Shown here in pieces: positions 17,214 to 26,643 of a stretch of DNA of 64,000 nucleotides; position 1 is the stretch's first letter, and each line of letters starts with the position of its first letter. The position numbers and the translations under genes were made by a program. The notes beneath the pieces are model-generated. The model made no database searches and was not told the DNA's origin. It worked only from the letters and a program-made list of their open reading frames with translations. This stretch comes from Sphingomonas sp. AX6 (GTDB lineage: Bacteria; Pseudomonadota; Alphaproteobacteria; Sphingomonadales; Sphingomonadaceae): the NCBI RefSeq assembly GCF_902506605.1, contig NZ_LR733979.1, positions 937,024 through 1,001,023 on the forward strand, in the 5' to 3' direction.

Positions 17214-18824
17214 ATGCCCCGCGCGACCCCTGCCAAACTCGATATCCGCGAAGCCCGGCCAAAGGACATCGCCGGCATCTTGAAGCTGATCGAGACGGTC
17301 TATCCCGGCTGGGACAGCTATACGACCGGCATGATCCGTGGCCAGATCAACAATTTCCCCGAAGGCCAGTTCGTTGCGGTCTATGAAGGCGAGATCGTCG
17401 GTTATTGCGCGTCGCTGCGCATCGACGAGGAACTGGCGCTGTCCGCGCATGACTGGGAATCGATCACCGGTAACGGCTTTGGCAGCCGCCACGATCCGAC
17501 CGGCGACTGGCTCTACGGATACGAACTGGCGGTATCGAACAAGCAGCGCGGGCTTCGCATCGCGCGGCGGCTGTACGAAGCGCGGCGGACCTTGGTCGAG
17601 CGGCTGGAACTGAAGGGCGTCGCGTTTGGCGGACGGATGCCGAATTACCGGCGCAACGCTAAGAAGGTCGAAAGTGCCGAGGATTATATCGATCAGGTGC
17701 AGGAGGGTAAGCTCCGCGACCCGGTACTCAATTTCCAGATCGCGAACGGCTTCACCCCCATTGGGGTACTCCCCGGGTACCTGCCCGAAGACAAGGCATC
17801 GGGGTCGTTCGCCGCGCACATGGTGTGGCGCAACCCCTATGTCGATCCCGACGAGCGCCCCCAGCACCGCGTACCCCGCGACATCGAAAGCGTGCGGCTG
17901 GCGACGTGTCAGCTTCAGGCGCGGCCGGTGCAGGATTTCGACGAATTCATCCGCAACATCGAATATTTCGTCGATGTGGCGAGCGGCTATCGCAGCGATT
18001 TCGTGGTGTTTCCCGAACTGTTCACTTTGTCTTTGCTGTCTTTTGAGAAACGCGACCTGACCCCGATGGAGGCGATCGACAAATTGACCGAGCATCGCAA
18101 GCCTTTGGTCGATGCGCTGTCGAAGATGGCGCTGTCGTACAACATCAACATCGTCGCCGGATCGCACCCGACCCGCACCGACGACGGCGAAATTCAGAAC
18201 GTCGCCTATGTCTGCCTGCGCGACGGATCGGTTCACGCGCAGGAGAAGATTCACCCAACCCCCAACGAAGCCTATTGGTGGAAGATCAAGGGCGGCGACA
18301 GCGTCGATGTGATCCAGACCGATATCGGGCCGATCGGGGTGCTGATCTGTTACGACAGCGAATTCCCCGAACTCGCGCGACGGCTGGTGGACGAAGGTGC
18401 GCGGATCATCTTTGTTCCGTTCTGCACCGACAATCGCCAGGGTTACATGCGGGTGCGCTATTGTGCTCAGGCGCGCGCGGTCGAGAATCAGTGCTTCGTC
18501 GTCATGTCGGGTAATGTCGGCAACCTGCCCGGCGTCGACAATATGGATATCCAATACGCTCAGTCGTGCATTCTGACGCCCTGCGACTTCCCCTTCGCGC
18601 GCGACGGGATCGCGGCGGAAGCGAGCGAGAATATCGAGACGCTGACGATCGCCGACGTCAACCTGGCCGACCTGACCTGGGCGCGGGCTGAGGGCACGGT
18701 GCGCAACCTGACCGATCGTCGTTTCGATCTCTACCGCATCGCCTGGTCGAAGAAACCGCGCGGGGGCAAGCCGCAGCAGCCGCATGGGCGGCCGATGGAG
18801 CAGAAAGGGCCGGGCGGGGGTTGA
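17214..18824 (+). CDS. Fusion of GNAT acetyltransferase and carbon-nitrogen hydrolase
   Basis: The product is 536 aa. Residues 1-200 form a GNAT-type acetyltransferase domain (DIREARPKDIAGILKLIE, GYELAVSNKQRGLRIARRLYEARR). Residues 225-520 form a nitrilase-superfamily hydrolase with the catalytic triad visible: E268 (FPELF), K345 (QEKIHPTPNE) and C379 (LICYDSEFPE). Fused proteins of this type are known in many bacteria, but the substrate is not established. AAGGAAATCC precedes the ATG. A palindromic repeat lies on each side. Confidence 0.93.
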   Translation: MPRATPAKLDIREARPKDIAGILKLIETVYPGWDSYTTGMIRGQINNFPEGQFVAVYEGEIVGYCASLRIDEELALSAHDWESITGNGFGSRHDPTGDWLYGYELAVSNKQRGLRIARRLYEARRTLVERLELKGVAFGGRMPNYRRNAKKVESAEDYIDQVQEGKLRDPVLNFQIANGFTPIGVLPGYLPEDKASGSFAAHMVWRNPYVDPDERPQHRVPRDIESVRLATCQLQARPVQDFDEFIRNIEYFVDVASGYRSDFVVFPELFTLSLLSFEKRDLTPMEAIDKLTEHRKPLVDALSKMALSYNINIVAGSHPTRTDDGEIQNVAYVCLRDGSVHAQEKIHPTPNEAYWWKIKGGDSVDVIQTDIGPIGVLICYDSEFPELARRLVDEGARIIFVPFCTDNRQGYMRVRYCAQARAVENQCFVVMSGNVGNLPGVDNMDIQYAQSCILTPCDFPFARDGIAAEASENIETLTIADVNLADLTWARAEGTVRNLTDRRFDLYRIAWSKKPRGGKPQQPHGRPMEQKGPGGG

Positions 18825-18852
18825 GTTTTGCGACCACGGTACTCTGCCCACT

Positions 18853-18960
18853 CGTCACCCCGGCCGGAGTGCCGGGGTCCACGGGGCGGCAAACCATCCG
18901 CTAGAGGCTCGCGTGTCTCGCAAGCGGCTTAGTGGACCCCGGAACAAGTCCGGGGTGACG
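18853..18960 (+). repeat. Extragenic palindrome, 'gtcaccccgg' family
   Basis: The outer arms are cgtcaccccgg...ccggggtccac and gtggaccccgg...tccggggtgacg. The family is shared with 39568-39676 and, inside truB, 22063-22150. It lies between the convergent GNAT-nitrilase and alpha/beta-hydrolase genes. Confidence 0.88.
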
Positions 18961-18988
18961 CGGTGGGTGGGACCGGTGTCTCGCTGAC

Positions 18989-19981
18989 TTATTTCGCGAG
19001 CGCCTCGAACAACGCGCGCTGAAACGTCGACGGGTCTTCGACCTGTGGCGAGTGGCCCAGCGTCGGTAGCGTCATCAGCGCCGCACCCGGAATGCGCGTC
19101 ACCGCTACCTCCGCCGCTTGTGGCACCGTGCGGGGACTTGCCCCTTCCGGTGCGGAATTGCCGCGGAATGCGGTCTTGTCGGTTTCGCCGATGATCAGCG
19201 TCGTCGGCATTCGCAGTCCGGGCAGTTCGGCTGCGACCGGCTGGGTCTGGATCATGTCCGACAGACGCGCCTGTGCGGTGCGGATCGTTTGTCCGTCGGA
19301 ACTCGCATATTGCCCGGCGAGCATCGCCACCCAGCGGTCATAGTCGGGTTTCCATTTGCCGTTGTAATAGACGCGCTGCTGATACCCCTTGATACTCGCC
19401 GCATTCGTTTTCGCTTCTTCTGCGAGCAACGTCCCGAGATCGGCATAGGGCACCCCCTCGGTCAGCGGATCGGTCAGGCCGAGCGGGTTGACCAGCACCA
19501 GATGCTCGACGCGTTCCGGCATCAGCAGTGCGAACCGGCTGGCGAGGATGCCGCCGGTCGAATGGCCGACCAGCGACACGCGCCCTACGCCTGCCTTGTC
19601 CAATAGCGCGGCGGTCAGCGCCGCCATCGCGTGGAAGCTGTATTGATAGCCGTCGGGCTTGGACGATTTGCAGAAGCCCACCTGATCGGGCGCGATCACG
19701 CGATACCCTTTCGCGGCCATGGCGCGGATCGTCTCTCCCCACGTCGCGGCGCAGAAATTCTTGCCGTGGAGCAGAACCGCGGTGCGACCATTCGCCCGCG
19801 CGGTCGGCGCGACGTCGAGATAGGCCATGCTAACGGTCGCGCCCTGCGACGCGGCTTCGAACCATTGCACCGGGTAAGGGTAATCGAAGCGTTCGAGGTT
19901 CGCACCGAGCGGGACCGTCTGTTGCGGGAGCGCGGGCGCGGCGGAAAGCGCCGTGGCGGTAAGGGCTAGAATGATCGACAT
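18989..19981 (-). CDS. Exported alpha/beta hydrolase
   Basis: The product is 330 aa from ATG 19981, chosen because it starts a signal peptide (MSIILALTATALSAAPALPQQ); the open frame runs further upstream. It has an alpha/beta-hydrolase fold with oxyanion region LLHGKNFCAATW, nucleophile S141 in GHSTGG and a C-terminal His in LPTLGHSPQVEDP. The acid residue is likely the Asp of IIGETDKTAF or nearby. It is probably a periplasmic esterase-like hydrolase; the substrate is unknown. It is divergent from the helicase gene. Confidence 0.87.
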   Translation of the reverse strand: MSIILALTATALSAAPALPQQTVPLGANLERFDYPYPVQWFEAASQGATVSMAYLDVAPTARANGRTAVLLHGKNFCAATWGETIRAMAAKGYRVIAPDQVGFCKSSKPDGYQYSFHAMAALTAALLDKAGVGRVSLVGHSTGGILASRFALLMPERVEHLVLVNPLGLTDPLTEGVPYADLGTLLAEEAKTNAASIKGYQQRVYYNGKWKPDYDRWVAMLAGQYASSDGQTIRTAQARLSDMIQTQPVAAELPGLRMPTTLIIGETDKTAFRGNSAPEGASPRTVPQAAEVAVTRIPGAALMTLPTLGHSPQVEDPSTFQRALFEALAK

Positions 19982-20226
19982 ACCCGGCCAACCCGTGGCC
20001 CCGCCGCGGGTTCCGCGGATCGTTCCGCGCCCGCACCATTGACATTCCGGATGATAGCGCCCACATGCCGCACCGCAGCGCGGCTTTTTGCAGCGTGATC
20101 GGACGGATGACCGTCCAGGCTCGCCATGCTGCTCACAGGCTTCCCAAGTCACGCGGGTCGTCATTTTTGACCCCGCTCTCGTCGCGCCCAGCGCACGGGA
20201 AGCCGTTCTGTTTTTCAAGGAATCCC

Positions 20227-21582
20227 ATGACTTTTTCCAAACTCGGCCTGTCCAAGGCCGTTCTCGACGCGCTTGCGGCGAAGAACTACGACACCCCCAC
20301 TCCGATCCAGCAGCAGGCGATCCCGACCTTGCTCGACGGCCAGGATCTGCTCGGCATCGCGCAGACCGGCACCGGCAAGACCGCGGCCTTCATGCTGCCG
20401 TCGATCGACAATCTCGTGAAAGCGAACGAGCGGCGCAAGCCGATGCGCTGCCGGATGCTGGTGCTTGCCCCCACGCGCGAACTGGCCAGCCAGATCGCCG
20501 ATAGCGCGCGCGACTATGCCAAATTCACCAAGCTGACCGTTGCGACCGTGTTCGGCGGCGTGCCGATCGCGCGCAACCGCCGCGATACCTCGGCTGGGGT
20601 CGATATTCTCGTCGCCACGCCGGGCCGGTTGATGGACCTGATCGAACAGCGCTGCATGAGCCTGTCCGACGTCGAAATCCTGGTGTTGGACGAGGCCGAC
20701 CAGATGCTCGACCTGGGCTTCATCCACACGCTCAAGAAGATCGTGACGATGCTGCCCCAATCGCGTCAGACGCTGTTCTTCTCGGCCACCATGCCGTCGT
20801 CGATCCGCGAGTTGGCCGACAAGTTCCTGACCGATCCGGCCGAAGTGCGCGTTGCGCCTGCATCGACCACCGCCGAGCGCGTCGATCAATTCGTGACCTT
20901 CATCAACCAGGCGGAAAAGCAGATTCTGCTGACGATGTTCTTTCAGAACAACAAGATCGACCGCGCGCTGGTATTTACCCGCACCAAGCATGGCGCCGAC
21001 CGCGTCGTGAAGCTGCTGGCGTCGAACGGCATCGCGTCGAACGCGATCCACGGCAACAAGTCGCAGCCGCAGCGTGAAAAGGCGTTGGCCGAATTCCGTG
21101 CGGGCAAGGTGCCGATCATGGTCGCGACCGACATTGCGGCACGCGGGATCGACGTCTCGGGCGTCAGCCACGTCGTCAATTTCGAGCTGCCCAATGTGGC
21201 CGAACAATATGTCCACCGCATTGGCCGCACCGCGCGTGCGGGTGCCGACGGCATCGCCTTTGCGTTCTGCGCCGATGACGAGCGGCCCTATCTGAAGAGC
21301 ATCGAAAAACTGACGCGTCAGAAGATCGACGTCGTGCCGCTGCCCGCCAATTTCCAGGCGGAAGCAGAGCGCGTAAAGTCGAGCCGCGTCGGCCCGATCC
21401 CGGCCGAACGTCCCGATCGCGGACCGCGTGGTGGTCGCCGTGAAGAACAGGGTCCGCGTCGTCCGCGCGCGACGCATTCGGCCAAGCCTGCCGGTCAGGG
21501 TCGCCCCGGTGGCGGTCGCGGGCGTGGCGGTCGTGGTCGCGGCGGCGGTGGCGGCGGCGGGCGCACGAGCGCGCAGGCCTAA
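20227..21582 (+). CDS. DEAD-box RNA helicase, RhlE type
   Basis: The product is 451 aa from ATG 20227 with caaggaa upstream. All helicase motifs are present: Q motif (TPTPIQQQAIP), GTGKT, PTREL, TPGRL, DEAD, SAT, and HRIGRTAR. The C-terminal tail after about residue 390 is Arg/Gly-rich (GGRGRGGRGRGGGGGGG), as in RhlE-like enzymes that bind structured RNA. About 245 bases upstream are non-coding, shared with the divergent hydrolase gene, leaving room for a 5' leader. Followed after 15 bases by truB. RhlE is the likely subfamily, not certain. Confidence 0.94.
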   Translation: MTFSKLGLSKAVLDALAAKNYDTPTPIQQQAIPTLLDGQDLLGIAQTGTGKTAAFMLPSIDNLVKANERRKPMRCRMLVLAPTRELASQIADSARDYAKFTKLTVATVFGGVPIARNRRDTSAGVDILVATPGRLMDLIEQRCMSLSDVEILVLDEADQMLDLGFIHTLKKIVTMLPQSRQTLFFSATMPSSIRELADKFLTDPAEVRVAPASTTAERVDQFVTFINQAEKQILLTMFFQNNKIDRALVFTRTKHGADRVVKLLASNGIASNAIHGNKSQPQREKALAEFRAGKVPIMVATDIAARGIDVSGVSHVVNFELPNVAEQYVHRIGRTARAGADGIAFAFCADDERPYLKSIEKLTRQKIDVVPLPANFQAEAERVKSSRVGPIPAERPDRGPRGGRREEQGPRRPRATHSAKPAGQGRPGGGRGRGGRGRGGGGGGGRTSAQA

Positions 21583-21597
21583 GTCTTCGATCTGCCG

Positions 21598-22563
21598 ATG
21601 CACGGCTGGATCATCCTCGACAAACCGCTTGGCCTGGGCTCGACGCAGGGCGTCAGCGCGGTCAAGCGGGCGTTGCGCGACGGGGGCTATCCCAAGCGCA
21701 AGGTCGGGCATGGCGGGACGCTCGACCCGCTGGCGACCGGCGTGCTGCCGATCGCGATCGGAGAGGCGACCAAGCTCGCCGGACGGATGCTCGACAGCGA
21801 CAAGGTGTATGATTTCACCATTCGATTCGGCGAACAGACCGATACGCTGGATGCTGAGGGCAAGCTGATCGCGACCAGCGATGTGCGGCCTACCTTGGTC
21901 GCGGTCGAGGCGGTGTTGTCGCGGTTCACCGGTGCGATTTCGCAGGTGCCGCCTGCCTATTCGGCGCTGAAGGTCGATGGCGAGCGGGCTTATGACCTGG
22001 CGCGGGCGGGCGAGGATGTGGTGCTCGCGACGCGGGAGGTGACGGTTTACGCGCTTACGGTCCGTCACCCCGGACTGGTTCCGGGGTCCACCGCACCCCA
22101 AGCGGTTGCGCCCGTGGATAAGTGGACCCCGGAACCAGTCCGGGGTGACGAAGGGGTGTTGGAAGAAATCACCCTCACTGCGCATGTCTCCAAGGGCACC
22201 TATATCCGGTCCCTCGCGCGCGACATCGCGCTTGCGCTCGGCACGGTCGGATATGTCACCATGTTGCGGCGGACCAAGGCAGGGCCGTTCGACCTGTCAT
22301 CCGCGATATCGCTGGACAAACTGGGCGAATCCGCTAAGGACCGCGCGCTTGAGGACATTCTCCTGCCGTTGAGGGCGGGGCTGGACGACATCCCGGCTCT
22401 ACCCCTCTCCCCCGACCAGGCAGGGCTGCTCAGACAAGGGCGGGTCCTGGTCGGGATCGCTGCTGACGATGGCCAATATTTCGCGTGTACCGGGACCAAC
22501 CCGATCGCGCTGGTAGAGGCCAGGGCCCATGAGGTTCGCGTCGTCCGCGGTTTCAACCTCTAA
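21598..22563 (+). CDS. truB: tRNA pseudouridine-55 synthase TruB with repeat-encoded insert
   Basis: The product is 321 aa. Catalytic D43 lies in [14 protein letters not shown], and the [39 protein letters not shown] and [13 protein letters not shown] motifs are all present. It modifies U55 in the T-loop of tRNAs. Between strand EVTVYALTV and strand [14 protein letters not shown], residues about 156-185 are encoded by a palindromic repeat with 29-bp perfect arms (22063-22150). This is where other TruB proteins have a short loop, so the enzyme is probably still active. It lies upstream of rpsO, a common truB-rpsO-pnp order. Confidence 0.95.
   Translation: MHGWIILDKPLGLGSTQGVSAVKRALRDGGYPKRKVGHGGTLDPLATGVLPIAIGEATKLAGRMLDSDKVYDFTIRFGEQTDTLDAEGKLIATSDVRPTLVAVEAVLSRFTGAISQVPPAYSALKVDGERAYDLARAGEDVVLATREVTVYALTVRHPGLVPGSTAPQAVAPVDKWTPEPVRGDEGVLEEITLTAHVSKGTYIRSLARDIALALGTVGYVTMLRRTKAGPFDLSSAISLDKLGESAKDRALEDILLPLRAGLDDIPALPLSPDQAGLLRQGRVLVGIAADDGQYFACTGTNPIALVEARAHEVRVVRGFNL
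22063..22150 (+). repeat. Perfect palindrome inside truB coding sequence
   Basis: The arms 22063-22091 and 22122-22150 are exact reverse complements over 29 bases, with a 30-base spacer. The arms match the ends of the intergenic elements at 18853-18960 and 39568-39676. The truB frame reads through the whole element. Confidence 0.95.
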
Positions 22564-22577
22564 TTGAAAGGATGACG

Positions 22578-22847
22578 ATGTCGATCACTCAGGAGCGCAA
22601 GGAAGCGCTTGTTAAAGAACATGGTCGCGCCGCAGGCGATACCGGCAGCACCGAAGTTCAGGTCGCAATCCTGACCGAACGCATTCAGAACCTGACCGAG
22701 CATTTCAAGACCCACGCCAAGGACAACCATTCGCGTCGCGGTCTGTTGATGCTGGTCAACAAGCGTCGCAGCCTTCTCGACTTCCTCAAGAAGACCGAGA
22801 ATGCGCGCTATACCGACCTCATCGCGAAGCTCGGGCTTCGCAAGTAA
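22578..22847 (+). CDS. rpsO: 30S ribosomal protein S15
   Basis: The product is 89 aa from ATG 22578, the normal length for S15. An in-frame ATG at 22572 would add two residues, but GAAAGG is better spaced for 22578. Motifs [17 protein letters not shown] and [14 protein letters not shown] are diagnostic. S15 binds 16S rRNA helices 20-22. A terminator follows the gene, then a repeat, then pnp. Confidence 0.98.
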   Translation: MSITQERKEALVKEHGRAAGDTGSTEVQVAILTERIQNLTEHFKTHAKDNHSRRGLLMLVNKRRSLLDFLKKTENARYTDLIAKLGLRK

Positions 22848-22857
22848 CGCAATCGTT

Positions 22858-22881
22858 CGGCCCGCTTCGGCGGGCCGTTTA
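22858..22881 (+). terminator. Terminator hairpin after rpsO
   Basis: Stem cggcccgc/gcgggccg closed by a ttcg tetraloop, followed by ttta. It lies ten bases beyond the rpsO stop. Because the T-run is short, partial readthrough into pnp is plausible. Confidence 0.75.
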
Positions 22882-22888
22882 CGTATTG

Positions 22889-22968
22889 CGTTATCCCGGC
22901 GGAGGCCGGGATCCAGGGTTACAAAGCGCAACGCGAATAACCCTAGGCTCCCGCCTATGCGGGAGCAC
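22889..22968 (+). repeat. Palindromic repeat between rpsO and pnp
   Basis: It has two hairpins, atcccggc-ggag-gccgggat and gctcccgc-ctat-gcgggagc, arranged like the element in gspG (10260-10334). It occupies most of the rpsO-pnp intergenic region and would be part of any readthrough transcript. Confidence 0.75.
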
Positions 22969-23063
22969 ATACGGGACGAGACAATTCGGTCGAGTCCCAC
23001 GAGCCAATACTGGCTCCCTCATAGGCCCCCCGCGCATCGGGCGTGGGGAGTGAAGGAAATCAA

Positions 23064-25409
23064 ATGTTCGACATCAAGAAAGTAGAACTCGAGCTGGGCG
23101 GCAAGACCCTCACGCTGGAGACGGGCCGTGTCGCCCGCCAGGCCGACGGCGCGGTGATCGCGACGCTCGGTGAAACCGTTGTCCTCTGCGCGGTCACCGC
23201 TGCGCGTTCGGTAAAGGAAGGCCAGGATTTCTTCCCGCTGACCGTTCACTATCAGGAAAAATACTCGGCAGCAGGCCGCATTCCCGGCGGCTTCTTCAAG
23301 CGCGAGCGCGGTGCGACCGAAAAGGAAACGCTGACCAGCCGCCTGATCGACCGTCCGCTCCGCCCGCTGTTCCCCGAAGGTTTCTACAACGAAATCAACG
23401 TCATCGCCCAGGTGCTGAGCTATGACGGAGAGAACGAGCCCGATATCGTCGCGATGATCGCGGCATCGGCCGCGCTCACCATTTCGGGCGTACCCTTCAT
23501 GGGCCCGATCGGCGCAGCGCGCGTCGGTTACGAAAATGGCGAATATATCCTCAACCCGACGCTGGATCAGGTGAAGTCGGGCGAACTCGACTTGGTCGTC
23601 GCCGCCACCGGCGACGCGGTGATGATGGTCGAATCCGAAGCCAAGGAGCTGTCGGAAGAAATCATGCTCGGCGCCGTCATCTTCGCGCACGACGCGTCGA
23701 AGAAGATCGTCAACGCGATCATCGATCTCGCCGAAAAGGCTGCCAAGGATCCTTGGGAACTGGCCCCCGTTGCGGACAAGACCGCATCGATGGACAAGCT
23801 TCGCGGCATCATCGGCACCGACTTGGCGGCAGCGTACAAGCTGACCGACAAGCAGGCGCGCCAGAACGCGATCAACGATGCGCGGACCAAGGCTCGCGAA
23901 TCGCTTGCGGACCTGAAGGAAAGCGACCCCGAGCAGTATCTCGGCACGTTGAAGCTGGTGAAGAAGCTCGAGGGCGAAATCGTCCGCACCGCGATCCTGA
24001 AGGAAGGCCGCCGTATCGATGGTCGCGACACCAAGACGGTGCGTCCGATCGAAGCGATGGTCCACTTCCTGCCGCGCGCCCATGGTTCGGCGCTGTTCAC
24101 CCGTGGTGAAACCCAGGCGATCTGCACCACGACGCTTGGCACCAAGGACGCGGAACAGATGATCGACGGCCTGAACGGCCTGTCGTACGAACGCTTCCTG
24201 CTGCACTATAACTTCCCGCCCTATTCGGTCGGTGAAGTCGGGCGTTTCGGTGCGCCGGGTCGTCGCGAAGTCGGCCATGGCAAGCTCGCATGGCGCGCGC
24301 TGCACCCGGTGCTGCCGTCGATGGACGAGTTCCCGTACACGATCCGCGTTTTGTCGGACATCACCGAGTCGAACGGCTCGTCGTCGATGGCGACGGTTTG
24401 CGGCGGTTCGCTGTCGATGATGGACGCGGGCGTTCCACTGAAGCGTCCGGTGTCGGGCATCGCGATGGGCCTGATCCTCGAAGGCAAGGACTATGCGGTC
24501 ATCTCCGACATTCTGGGTGATGAAGATCACCTCGGCGACATGGACTTCAAGGTCGCAGGCACGTCGGAAGGCATCACCACGATGCAGATGGACATCAAGA
24601 TTGCGGGCATCACGCGCGAAATCTTTGAAGTCGCATTGAACCAGGCCAAGGAAGGCCGCGCGCACATCCTGGGCGAAATGGCCAAGGCGCTCGATTCGAA
24701 CCGTACCGAATTGTCGGCGCACGCGCCGCGGATCGAGACGATGCAGATCGACAAGTCGAAGATCCGCGAAGTCATCGGCACCGGCGGCAAGGTGATCCGC
24801 GAAATCGTCGCGACCACCGGCGCCAAGGTCGACATCGACGATGAGGGTCTGATCAAGGTTTCGTCGTCGGACACCAGCCAGATCGAAGCCGCAATGGCCT
24901 GGATCCGCGGCATCGTCGAGGAAGCCGAAGTCGGCAAGGTCTATGACGGCAAGGTCGTCAACCTCGTCGATTTCGGTGCGTTCGTGAATTTCATGGGTGG
25001 CAAGGACGGCCTCGTCCACGTCTCCGAAATCAAGAACGAGCGCGTCGAAAAGGTCTCGGATGCGCTGAGCGAAGGCCAGGCCGTCAAGGTCAAGGTGCTT
25101 GAGATCGATCCGCGCGGCAAGGTTCGCCTGTCGATGCGCGTCGTCGATCAGGAAACCGGTGCCGAGCTGGAAGACACACGTCCGGCACGCGAACCGCGCG
25201 AGCCTCGCGGTGATCGTGGTCCACGCCGTGACGGTGGCGATCGCGGTGATCGTGGCCCGCGTCGCGATGGCGGCGATCGGGGCGATCGCGGTCCGCGTCG
25301 TGAAGGCGGCGGTGACCGTGGCCCACGCAGCGACCGTGCTCCGCGCCTTGAAAAGCGCGATGACGATGGCGGCGATATCGGCCTGCCGTCGTTCATCACC
25401 GAGAATTGA
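23064..25409 (+). CDS. pnp: Polyribonucleotide nucleotidyltransferase (PNPase)
   Basis: The product is 781 aa from ATG 23064 with GAAGGAAATCAA upstream; an in-frame GTG at 23043 is less likely. It has two RNase PH domains, an all-alpha linker, a KH domain (about 550-612; [15 protein letters not shown]) and an S1 domain (about 620-690; [15 protein letters not shown]). The C-terminal tail is a tandem Arg/Asp/Gly repeat ([12 protein letters not shown]) ending [11 protein letters not shown], which resembles the RNase E/degradosome-binding tip of alphaproteobacterial PNPases. It degrades mRNA 3' to 5' using phosphate. Terminator follows. Confidence 0.98.
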   Translation: MFDIKKVELELGGKTLTLETGRVARQADGAVIATLGETVVLCAVTAARSVKEGQDFFPLTVHYQEKYSAAGRIPGGFFKRERGATEKETLTSRLIDRPLRPLFPEGFYNEINVIAQVLSYDGENEPDIVAMIAASAALTISGVPFMGPIGAARVGYENGEYILNPTLDQVKSGELDLVVAATGDAVMMVESEAKELSEEIMLGAVIFAHDASKKIVNAIIDLAEKAAKDPWELAPVADKTASMDKLRGIIGTDLAAAYKLTDKQARQNAINDARTKARESLADLKESDPEQYLGTLKLVKKLEGEIVRTAILKEGRRIDGRDTKTVRPIEAMVHFLPRAHGSALFTRGETQAICTTTLGTKDAEQMIDGLNGLSYERFLLHYNFPPYSVGEVGRFGAPGRREVGHGKLAWRALHPVLPSMDEFPYTIRVLSDITESNGSSSMATVCGGSLSMMDAGVPLKRPVSGIAMGLILEGKDYAVISDILGDEDHLGDMDFKVAGTSEGITTMQMDIKIAGITREIFEVALNQAKEGRAHILGEMAKALDSNRTELSAHAPRIETMQIDKSKIREVIGTGGKVIREIVATTGAKVDIDDEGLIKVSSSDTSQIEAAMAWIRGIVEEAEVGKVYDGKVVNLVDFGAFVNFMGGKDGLVHVSEIKNERVEKVSDALSEGQAVKVKVLEIDPRGKVRLSMRVVDQETGAELEDTRPAREPREPRGDRGPRRDGGDRGDRGPRRDGGDRGDRGPRREGGGDRGPRSDRAPRLEKRDDDGGDIGLPSFITEN

Positions 25410-25440
25410 TCGAACCGATCCGTTTTCGTGCGTTATTGGG

Positions 25441-25469
25441 AAAGGGGCCTGTTTTCAGGCCCCTTTTTC
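25441..25469 (+). terminator. Rho-independent terminator after pnp
   Basis: An 11-bp perfect stem aaaggggcctg/caggccccttt with a tttt loop, followed by tt. It lies 31 bases after the pnp stop. Confidence 0.9.
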
Positions 25470-25552
25470 GTTACGCTGCTGATCCGGTCTATTGCGCGCC
25501 CTGGGGAATGCGCCAAAGACCGCCGATGGGGCATTGCTGACGCTGGAGACGA

Positions 25553-26569
25553 ATGACCGAGGATGGGACCCAAGCGAGCCATTGGCTCGAACGCCTGCCG
25601 ATCGCGCAAGGGAGACCCTTGGCCGCGTTCGCAGCGACGTGTGGGCTGATCGCGGGCGCCTATTTCCTTCGCGTGGCGGCGGCTCCGTGGCTGCCGCCCG
25701 GCTTTCCCTATGTGACGTTCTTCCCTGCGGTCATCATCGCGTCGTTCCTGTTCGGGGTTCGCATGGGGCTATTCGCAGGCGTCGCGTGCGGGCTGCTGGC
25801 CTGGTATTTCTTCATCCCGCCGGTCGGCAGTTTGCGGTTGGGATCGGGGGCGGTGGTCGCGCTCGGCTTTTACGTGCTGGTGATCGGTACCGACCTGATG
25901 ATCATCCACTGGCTTCAGCGGACCAACAATCGGCTGGCCCACAGCCGCGAGATCAACCGCAAGCTCGCGCAGACCCGCGCCTTGTTGTTCGGCGAACTCC
26001 AGCACCGCGTGTCGAACAATCTTCAGGTGGCCGCCGGATTGCTGTCGCTATCCAAGCGGCGCGTTGCCGAGCCCGAAGGCAAGGCTGCGCTGGATGAGGC
26101 TTCGCGGCGGTTGGCATTGATTGGGCGGATCAGTCGCCAGCTCTATGACGCGGGCGGCGCAACGCGATCGATGCACGAGTTTCTGGAGCCGTTGTGCGCC
26201 GACGTGATCGACGCCAGCGGCCGCACCGACATCCGCTGCATCGTCAATGTCGCCGAGGATGCGCCCTTGTCATCCGACGCGGCGATCCCGCTGGCGCTGA
26301 TCGTCGCGGAAGCGATGGCGAATGCGATCGAACACGGCTTTGCCGACCGCGACCACGGGCTGATCGAAGTCGAGCTGAGGCGCGAAGGGGAGGCAATGGT
26401 GCATGTGGAGGTCCGCGACGACGGCCACGGATTGCCCGCCGGGTTCGAGATCGAAGCGTCGAACAGTCTGGGCCTGCGCATCGCGATGATGCTCGCGGAG
26501 CAACTGAATGGCCGGTTTGAACTGTTGCCGGGCAAAGGCACGACGGCGCGGTTGTCGCTGCCGGTGTAA
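25553..26569 (+). CDS. Membrane HRXXN-type sensor histidine kinase
   Basis: The product is 338 aa. The N-terminal half has about four hydrophobic helices (FAATCGLIAGAYFLRVA, VTFFPAVIIASFLFGV, LFAGVACGLLAWYFF, ALGFYVLVIGTDLMII), as in DUF4118 sensors. The kinase part is of the HisKA_2 class: H151 lies in LQHRVSNNLQ (HRXXN motif), followed by EAMANAIEHGF and DDGHGLP ATP-binding boxes. In sphingomonads, kinases of this class often feed the PhyR general stress response. No response regulator is adjacent, so it is an orphan. GGAGACG precedes the ATG. Confidence 0.9.
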   Translation: MTEDGTQASHWLERLPIAQGRPLAAFAATCGLIAGAYFLRVAAAPWLPPGFPYVTFFPAVIIASFLFGVRMGLFAGVACGLLAWYFFIPPVGSLRLGSGAVVALGFYVLVIGTDLMIIHWLQRTNNRLAHSREINRKLAQTRALLFGELQHRVSNNLQVAAGLLSLSKRRVAEPEGKAALDEASRRLALIGRISRQLYDAGGATRSMHEFLEPLCADVIDASGRTDIRCIVNVAEDAPLSSDAAIPLALIVAEAMANAIEHGFADRDHGLIEVELRREGEAMVHVEVRDDGHGLPAGFEIEASNSLGLRIAMMLAEQLNGRFELLPGKGTTARLSLPV

Positions 26570-26582
26570 CGATATCGCAAGT

Positions 26583-26643
26583 GGGGAGCTTCTGTTGCCC
26601 GGTGCTCCCCGTACCGCTGGAATCCGCTTCTGTTGCCCGGTGC
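26583..26643 (-). repeat. Two hairpins with identical loops at the tmRNA 3' region
   Basis: An 18-base direct repeat, gcttctgttgcccggtgc on the plus strand, occurs at 26588-26605 and 26626-26643. On the RNA strand each copy is a hairpin loop ACCGGGCAACAGAA closed by a different stem: GGGGAGC/GCUCCCC (26583-26610) and CCGC/GCGG. Together they look like the end of the tmRNA coding piece. Confidence 0.75.

Noticed and set aside
25198..25340. Tandem repeat at the end of pnp as a CRISPR-like or mobile repeat
   Set aside because: It encodes an in-frame Arg/Gly/Asp tail normal for PNPases of this group; there are no spacers.
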